From: Fidelibacterota bacterium
GTDB lineage: Bacteria > Fidelibacterota > UBA8477 > JABMPR01
Length of the DNA: 7,895 bases
Direction of reading: 5' to 3'
Assembly: GCA_030596225.1 (NCBI GenBank)
Contig: JAUVKO010000089.1
Coordinates: 1 to 7,895 of the forward strand
Notes under the pieces: generated by a model
What the model saw: the letters and a program-made list of their open reading frames with translations, nothing else
Told to the model about the DNA's origin: nothing
Database searches by the model: none
In this document: piece after piece, positions 4,250 to 7,895 of the stretch
Layout of the letters: each line of letters begins with the position of its first letter
Position numbering within the stretch: position 1 is the first letter of the stretch
Position numbers and translations under genes: made by a program

Positions 4250-7200
4250 ATGATTAGTAAATTTATTACCAAGATATTCGGAACCAGTTCCGGTCGTGAG
4301 ACCAAACAGTTGCTCCCCTTCGTCCAGCAGATCAATGAACAATACGAGCTGCTCGTTGAAGCTACCCAGGAAACCCTGATTGCTAAGACCCATGCATGGC
4401 AGTCCAGGATCCGTGAAGAGACAGCCGAGCTGGCAACTAGCCTGGAAAGTGAAAACAAGAAGTATAAAGAAATTCAAGATGCTGTCTATGACCGGGAACA
4501 GGACATCTTAAACGAGATTTTACCTGAAGCATTTGCCGTCGTGAAACGAGCTGCTGCTTTACTTATGGATCAGACCATCAAAGTCACTGGTCAAGAGATG
4601 ACCTGGGATATGATCCCATACGATGTTCAACTCATAGGTGCAGTTGTTCTCCACCAGGGTAAGATATCTGAGATGAAAACGGGTGAGGGTAAAACCCTGG
4701 TTGCCACCATGCCCATCTATCTTAATGCACTGGTTGGGAAGGGCGTTCACATCATTACGGTGAATACCTATCTGGCTGAACGTGATTCACAATGGATGGG
4801 AGCTTTACTCAAATTTGTGGGTCTCAGCGTGGGAGTCATCCTCAATGAAATGGATCCTGAGACACGTCAGGGAATGTATAATTGTGATGTGACCTACGGT
4901 ATCAACAGTGAGTTTGGCTTTGATTATCTGCGAGACAATATGTCCATCAATAAGCAGGACCAGGTCCAGCGTGGACATTATTATTCCATCGTTGATGAAG
5001 TAGATAGTGTCCTCATTGATGAGGCCAGGACCCCATTGATCATCTCCGGTACGGTGGATTCACCCATTGCCCAGCGCTATACGGACCTCCGTCCTCTGGT
5101 AGATAACTTGATGCGTCGCCAGACCCAGCTGGTTAACTCCATCCTTAGTGATGCTGAGAAAAAGCTGGAAGACCCAAAAACAGAATATGATGCAGGAGAG
5201 TTGATTCTTAAAGCTCATCGGGGTAGCCCCAAACATCGGCGCCTTCAAAAACTGTATCAGGAACAGGGTATCCAGAAACTACGACAACGAATTGAAAATG
5301 ATTATCTCCGAGACAAGCGCATGCCGGAGTTGGATGAAGAATTATATTTTATCATCGAAGAAAAACAGAATAGCGTTGATCTGACAGACAAAGGACGGGA
5401 AGCCTTATCACCCAATGACCCGGATCGCTTCGTTATTCCTGATCTACCCACCTTACTGACCGACCTGGAGCTTGATACAGAATTATCCATCCAGGAAGCC
5501 AACGAGAAAAAAGAACAACTCTATGCACTCCATGGCGAACGATCTGACACGATTCACAATTTAAGTCAACTCCTGAAAGCATATTCACTCTTTGAAAAAG
5601 ATGTGGATTACGTAGTTCAGGAAGGTAAGGTCATGATCGTTGATGAGTTTACCGGTCGTATCATGCATGGTCGGCGTTACAGTGACGGTTTGCATCAAGC
5701 CCTGGAAGCAAAGGAAAAGGTTCAGATTGAGAAAGAATCTCAGACTTTGGCAACCATCACCTTACAGAATTACTTTCGACTTTATAAAAAATTAGCCGGT
5801 ATGACCGGTACTGCCATCACCGAAGCTGAAGAGTTTTTCTCGATCTACAAGTTGAATGTCATAGAGGTCCCAACTCACCAGCCTGTCATCCGTGATGATG
5901 AGAACGATCAGATCTACAAAACGCGACGCGAAAAGTTCAATGCAGTTATCGAAGAGATCATTGCTTCTCATAAAATTGGGCAACCTGTTCTGGTAGGTAC
6001 TATCACAGTAGAGATTTCTGAGACCCTTTCACGGATGCTCAAACGGCTCAAAATTCCTCATAATGTGCTCAATGCAAAACAGCATGGGCGTGAGGCAGAA
6101 GTTGTGGCTCGGGCTGGTCAGGCTCATGCAGTGACCATTGCTACAAACATGGCCGGACGTGGAACTGATATCAAATTGGGAGAGGGTGTCACAGAGTTGG
6201 GTGGTCTGAAAATCCTGGGTACTGAACGGCATGAATCTCGGCGAATTGATCTACAGTTGCGAGGTCGTTCCGGAAGACAGGGTGATCCCGGAGGTTCACG
6301 TTTTTACCTGAGTCTGGAAGATGACTTGATGCGCTTATTCAGCTCAGATCGAGTTGCCGGCGTCATGGATCGACTTGGTCTTCAAGAAGGTGAAGTCATT
6401 GCTGCCGGTATGGTGACTAAGGCTGTTGAACGTGCTCAGAAAAAGGTTGAAGCACGAAACTTCAGCATTCGAAAACATTTGCTGGAATATGACAATGTCA
6501 TGAATCAGCAGCGTGAAGTTATCTATGATCGCCGTCAGGCTGCCCTGGATGGTCTCGATTTGAAAGAAGAATTTCGCGAGGTCATTGAAAACTACGTTGA
6601 TAGTATTGTTGAAAAATATACTGATCTGGAAAGCGATAACGAACTTTGGGATTGGAGCGGCCTCCAGGCAGATCTTGGCACTACAGCTATGGTCCAACTA
6701 CCTGAGACTCCAGAAACTGATCTTGATCCTGATAAACTCAGGGATCTTGTACAGAAACTGATCTGGGATTCTTATGAAGAAAAAGCTGAGATCACCGGCA
6801 GCTCGGAGAATTTCAAACGTCTGCAACAATTTGTCTATTTAAGGGTTGTTGACGAAAAGTGGCGTGAGCATCTCTACGAGATGGATCAGATGAAAGAGGG
6901 AATCAATCTGAGAGCAGTAGGGCAGAAGGACCCCCTTATTGAGTATAAAAAAGAAGGCTATCTGCTTTTTGTGAAAATGCTGGATCTTATCGATCGCGAG
7001 GTTCTGAAACTCTTTTTCCATGCCCGCATTGTTGATGAGCGTGAGAACCGGATGAGAAGAGCAAGGAATCTTTCATCACAACATGCTGATACTTCAAATA
7101 TGGGCTTTTTGAATGCCCTGCCCCAGAGCGGCTCTGATGGTGCACAGGGATCTGCACAAGGTGGACCACCTCAAAAGCTGAAACCTGTCACAGTGGAAGC

Positions 7201-7270
7201 GAAAATCGGTCGTAATGATCCTTGTCCCTGTGGGAGCGGACTTAAGTACAAAAAGTGTCATGGCAAATAA
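4250..7270 (+). CDS. secA: Preprotein translocase ATPase SecA
   Basis: SecA is the ATP-driven motor that pushes unfolded preproteins through SecYEG at the inner membrane. The 1006-residue protein is complete. Walker A MKTGEGKT is at 142-149, the DEVD Walker B at 249-252 and DEARTPLIISG at 257-267. The second motor domain has VGTITVEISE (582-591), TNMAGRGTDIKLG (632-644) and QLRGRSGRQGDPG (669-681). Scaffold and wing domains follow, with WREHLYEMDQMKEGINLR (871-888). A Gly/Gln-rich linker (about 958-974) leads to the zinc motif CPCGSGLKYKKCH (992-1004). Between LIISG and YFIIEEKQNSVDLTDKG (366-382) lies a helical, charged extension (about 285-362, with KAHRGSPKHRRLQKL) that makes it about 100 residues longer than the E. 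coli protein. I recall this as a Bacteroidetes/FCB-type feature. MISKFITKIF is a typical SecA start, but no Shine-Dalgarno precedes it. The upstream frame is open to a TGA at 4181-4183 without another ATG. Confidence 0.98.
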   Translation: MISKFITKIFGTSSGRETKQLLPFVQQINEQYELLVEATQETLIAKTHAWQSRIREETAELATSLESENKKYKEIQDAVYDREQDILNEILPEAFAVVKRAAALLMDQTIKVTGQEMTWDMIPYDVQLIGAVVLHQGKISEMKTGEGKTLVATMPIYLNALVGKGVHIITVNTYLAERDSQWMGALLKFVGLSVGVILNEMDPETRQGMYNCDVTYGINSEFGFDYLRDNMSINKQDQVQRGHYYSIVDEVDSVLIDEARTPLIISGTVDSPIAQRYTDLRPLVDNLMRRQTQLVNSILSDAEKKLEDPKTEYDAGELILKAHRGSPKHRRLQKLYQEQGIQKLRQRIENDYLRDKRMPELDEELYFIIEEKQNSVDLTDKGREALSPNDPDRFVIPDLPTLLTDLELDTELSIQEANEKKEQLYALHGERSDTIHNLSQLLKAYSLFEKDVDYVVQEGKVMIVDEFTGRIMHGRRYSDGLHQALEAKEKVQIEKESQTLATITLQNYFRLYKKLAGMTGTAITEAEEFFSIYKLNVIEVPTHQPVIRDDENDQIYKTRREKFNAVIEEIIASHKIGQPVLVGTITVEISETLSRMLKRLKIPHNVLNAKQHGREAEVVARAGQAHAVTIATNMAGRGTDIKLGEGVTELGGLKILGTERHESRRIDLQLRGRSGRQGDPGGSRFYLSLEDDLMRLFSSDRVAGVMDRLGLQEGEVIAAGMVTKAVERAQKKVEARNFSIRKHLLEYDNVMNQQREVIYDRRQAALDGLDLKEEFREVIENYVDSIVEKYTDLESDNELWDWSGLQADLGTTAMVQLPETPETDLDPDKLRDLVQKLIWDSYEEKAEITGSSENFKRLQQFVYLRVVDEKWREHLYEMDQMKEGINLRAVGQKDPLIEYKKEGYLLFVKMLDLIDREVLKLFFHARIVDERENRMRRARNLSSQHADTSNMGFLNALPQSGSDGAQGSAQGGPPQKLKPVTVEAKIGRNDPCPCGSGLKYKKCHGK

Positions 7271-7350
7271 ATTTGCTATAAGCTGCCTGCATCATTAATT
7301 TTAGGATGGTCAATCGAATAACAGAGGCTGTGATAAGAATCATAAAACCA

Positions 7351-7392
7351 GATCAGACTTTGTGTTAAATTGAATCAGGATCAACTTTGTGT
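7351..7392 (+). promoter_or_regulatory. Direct repeat upstream of the secreted-protein gene; possible promoter or operator
   Basis: GATCAGACTTTGTGT (7351-7365) and GATCAACTTTGTGT (7379-7392) are direct repeats 28 bp apart, differing by one inserted G. The pair also places TTTG (7359-7362) 19 bases before CAACTTTG (7382-7389), one mismatch from the Bacteroidetes promoter pattern TTTG-N19-21-TAnnTTTG. That promoter would leave almost no leader before the GTGGAG site at 7395-7400, so a paired binding site is equally possible. Confidence 0.3.
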
Positions 7393-7409
7393 ATGTGGAG
7401 CATTGTAAT

Positions 7410-7895
7410 ATGGGTAAAAGCTTGAAAATCATCTCTAGTCTCCTCCTGATTGCCGGTTTTGGCTTAGGTGAAGTAACAGTGACTCTTGTAGGATCCTCTG
7501 CTACCAATGATCAAACTACAGCCGTAGTTGATATTGATTTGACGAATACAGAAGCAGTTGCCGGGCTTCAGTTTTCCCTGAAAGATGGACTAAATTTGCC
7601 GGTATCCTTTACTGATATACAACCCATCGGGCGTGTTGAGAGCGAACCATACGAAGACTCTGATGAAAATGGTCTTTACACTCCAGGTGAAGTCTATACA
7701 GATGTGAATGATAACGGTGAATGGGATGAAGCCTTTTCTGTAAAATTTAGTGAACATGATTCAACAATCAGAGTTTTAGTCTTTGATATCAACGCTAATA
7801 GTATTCCGCCAGGTCATGGGCCAATATGTACCATTCATTATTCCATTCCCGGCTCAGTCAGTGATGAAATCATTGATCTTGAATTTTTTGAAGAT
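7410..7895 (+). CDS. Secreted cohesin-like protein with calcium-loop motifs (partial, runs off the end)
   Basis: An open frame of 162 codons continues past the window end. It starts with a signal peptide: K3-K6 basic region, hydrophobic IISSLLLIAGFGLG (7-20) and a likely cut near G20-E21. It is therefore probably a Sec substrate exported to the envelope or beyond. EVTVTLVGSS (21-30), AVAGLQFSLKDG (49-60), IRVLVFDINANSIPPGHGPI (120-139) and a following strand have the pattern of a cohesin-like beta sandwich. Inserted at about 78-108 are two acidic loops, DSDENG (83-88) and DVNDNGEWD (98-106), the second like an EF-hand/dockerin loop. GTGGAG at 7395-7400 lies nine bases before ATG. Such proteins often end in a sorting domain, which is outside the window. 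The fold assignment is from pattern recognition and the function is unknown. Confidence 0.75.
   Translation, partial: MGKSLKIISSLLLIAGFGLGEVTVTLVGSSATNDQTTAVVDIDLTNTEAVAGLQFSLKDGLNLPVSFTDIQPIGRVESEPYEDSDENGLYTPGEVYTDVNDNGEWDEAFSVKFSEHDSTIRVLVFDINANSIPPGHGPICTIHYSIPGSVSDEIIDLEFFED

Noticed and set aside
4190..4477. Minus-strand frames overlapping the secA start
   Set aside because: They are antisense shadows of the secA N-terminus with low-complexity composition and no recognisable motif.
6344..6697. 117-residue minus-strand frame inside secA
   Set aside because: It lies wholly antisense to highly conserved SecA codons, has no ribosome site of note and resembles no family.

Overview
The window reads as ordinary bacterial chromosome of moderate GC content. 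It carries three housekeeping or metabolic loci, separated by gaps filled with repeats and by one decayed insertion sequence. Two features suggest the Fibrobacteres-Chlorobi-Bacteroidetes (FCB) superphylum or a neighbour such as Marinimicrobia. SecA is long (1006 aa) and has an extended, charged helical insertion in its cross-linking-domain region, as I recall from Bacteroidetes-like SecA. The last gene encodes a secreted protein with a cohesin-like fold and D-x-N-x-N-G calcium-loop motifs, a style common in that group. The lineage is inferred from memory of families, not from a search.

Layout, left to right, with all intact genes on the + strand. The last 19 codons of an unidentified gene (2-61) lie 16 bp before an acyl-CoA dehydrogenase gene (78-1220). 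A 246-bp gap (1221-1466) is a patchwork of short intergenic repeats. Leucine dehydrogenase (1467-2561) and the antitermination factor gene nusB (2594-3022) form a probable two-gene operon that ends at a strong hairpin terminator (3091-3136).

From 3023 to 4249 no intact gene is visible. This 1.2 kb holds two copies of one palindromic repeat (3038-3076 and 3373-3470), a run of hairpins (3181-3358), a third palindrome (3474-3557) and a 75-bp MITE-like palindrome (3671-3745). That last palindrome directly abuts a truncated IS110-family transposase on the minus strand (3746-3941). The transposase ribosome-binding site lies inside a long stem-loop. I see nothing recognisable in 3558-3670. Between the IS remnant and secA are a short dispersed-type repeat (4032-4056) and a small tandem repeat (4070-4090), but no convincing promoter.

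secA (4250-7270) is complete, with the ATPase motor motifs and the C-terminal zinc motif. After a 139-bp gap that contains a direct repeat, a secreted cohesin-like protein starts at 7410 and runs off the window end.

Functionally, leucine dehydrogenase and acyl-CoA dehydrogenase fit branched-chain amino acid or short-chain acyl-CoA oxidation, NusB belongs to rRNA antitermination, and SecA drives protein export. I find no clear new multi-gene system. The most interesting material is the mosaic of nested palindromes around the IS110 remnant.
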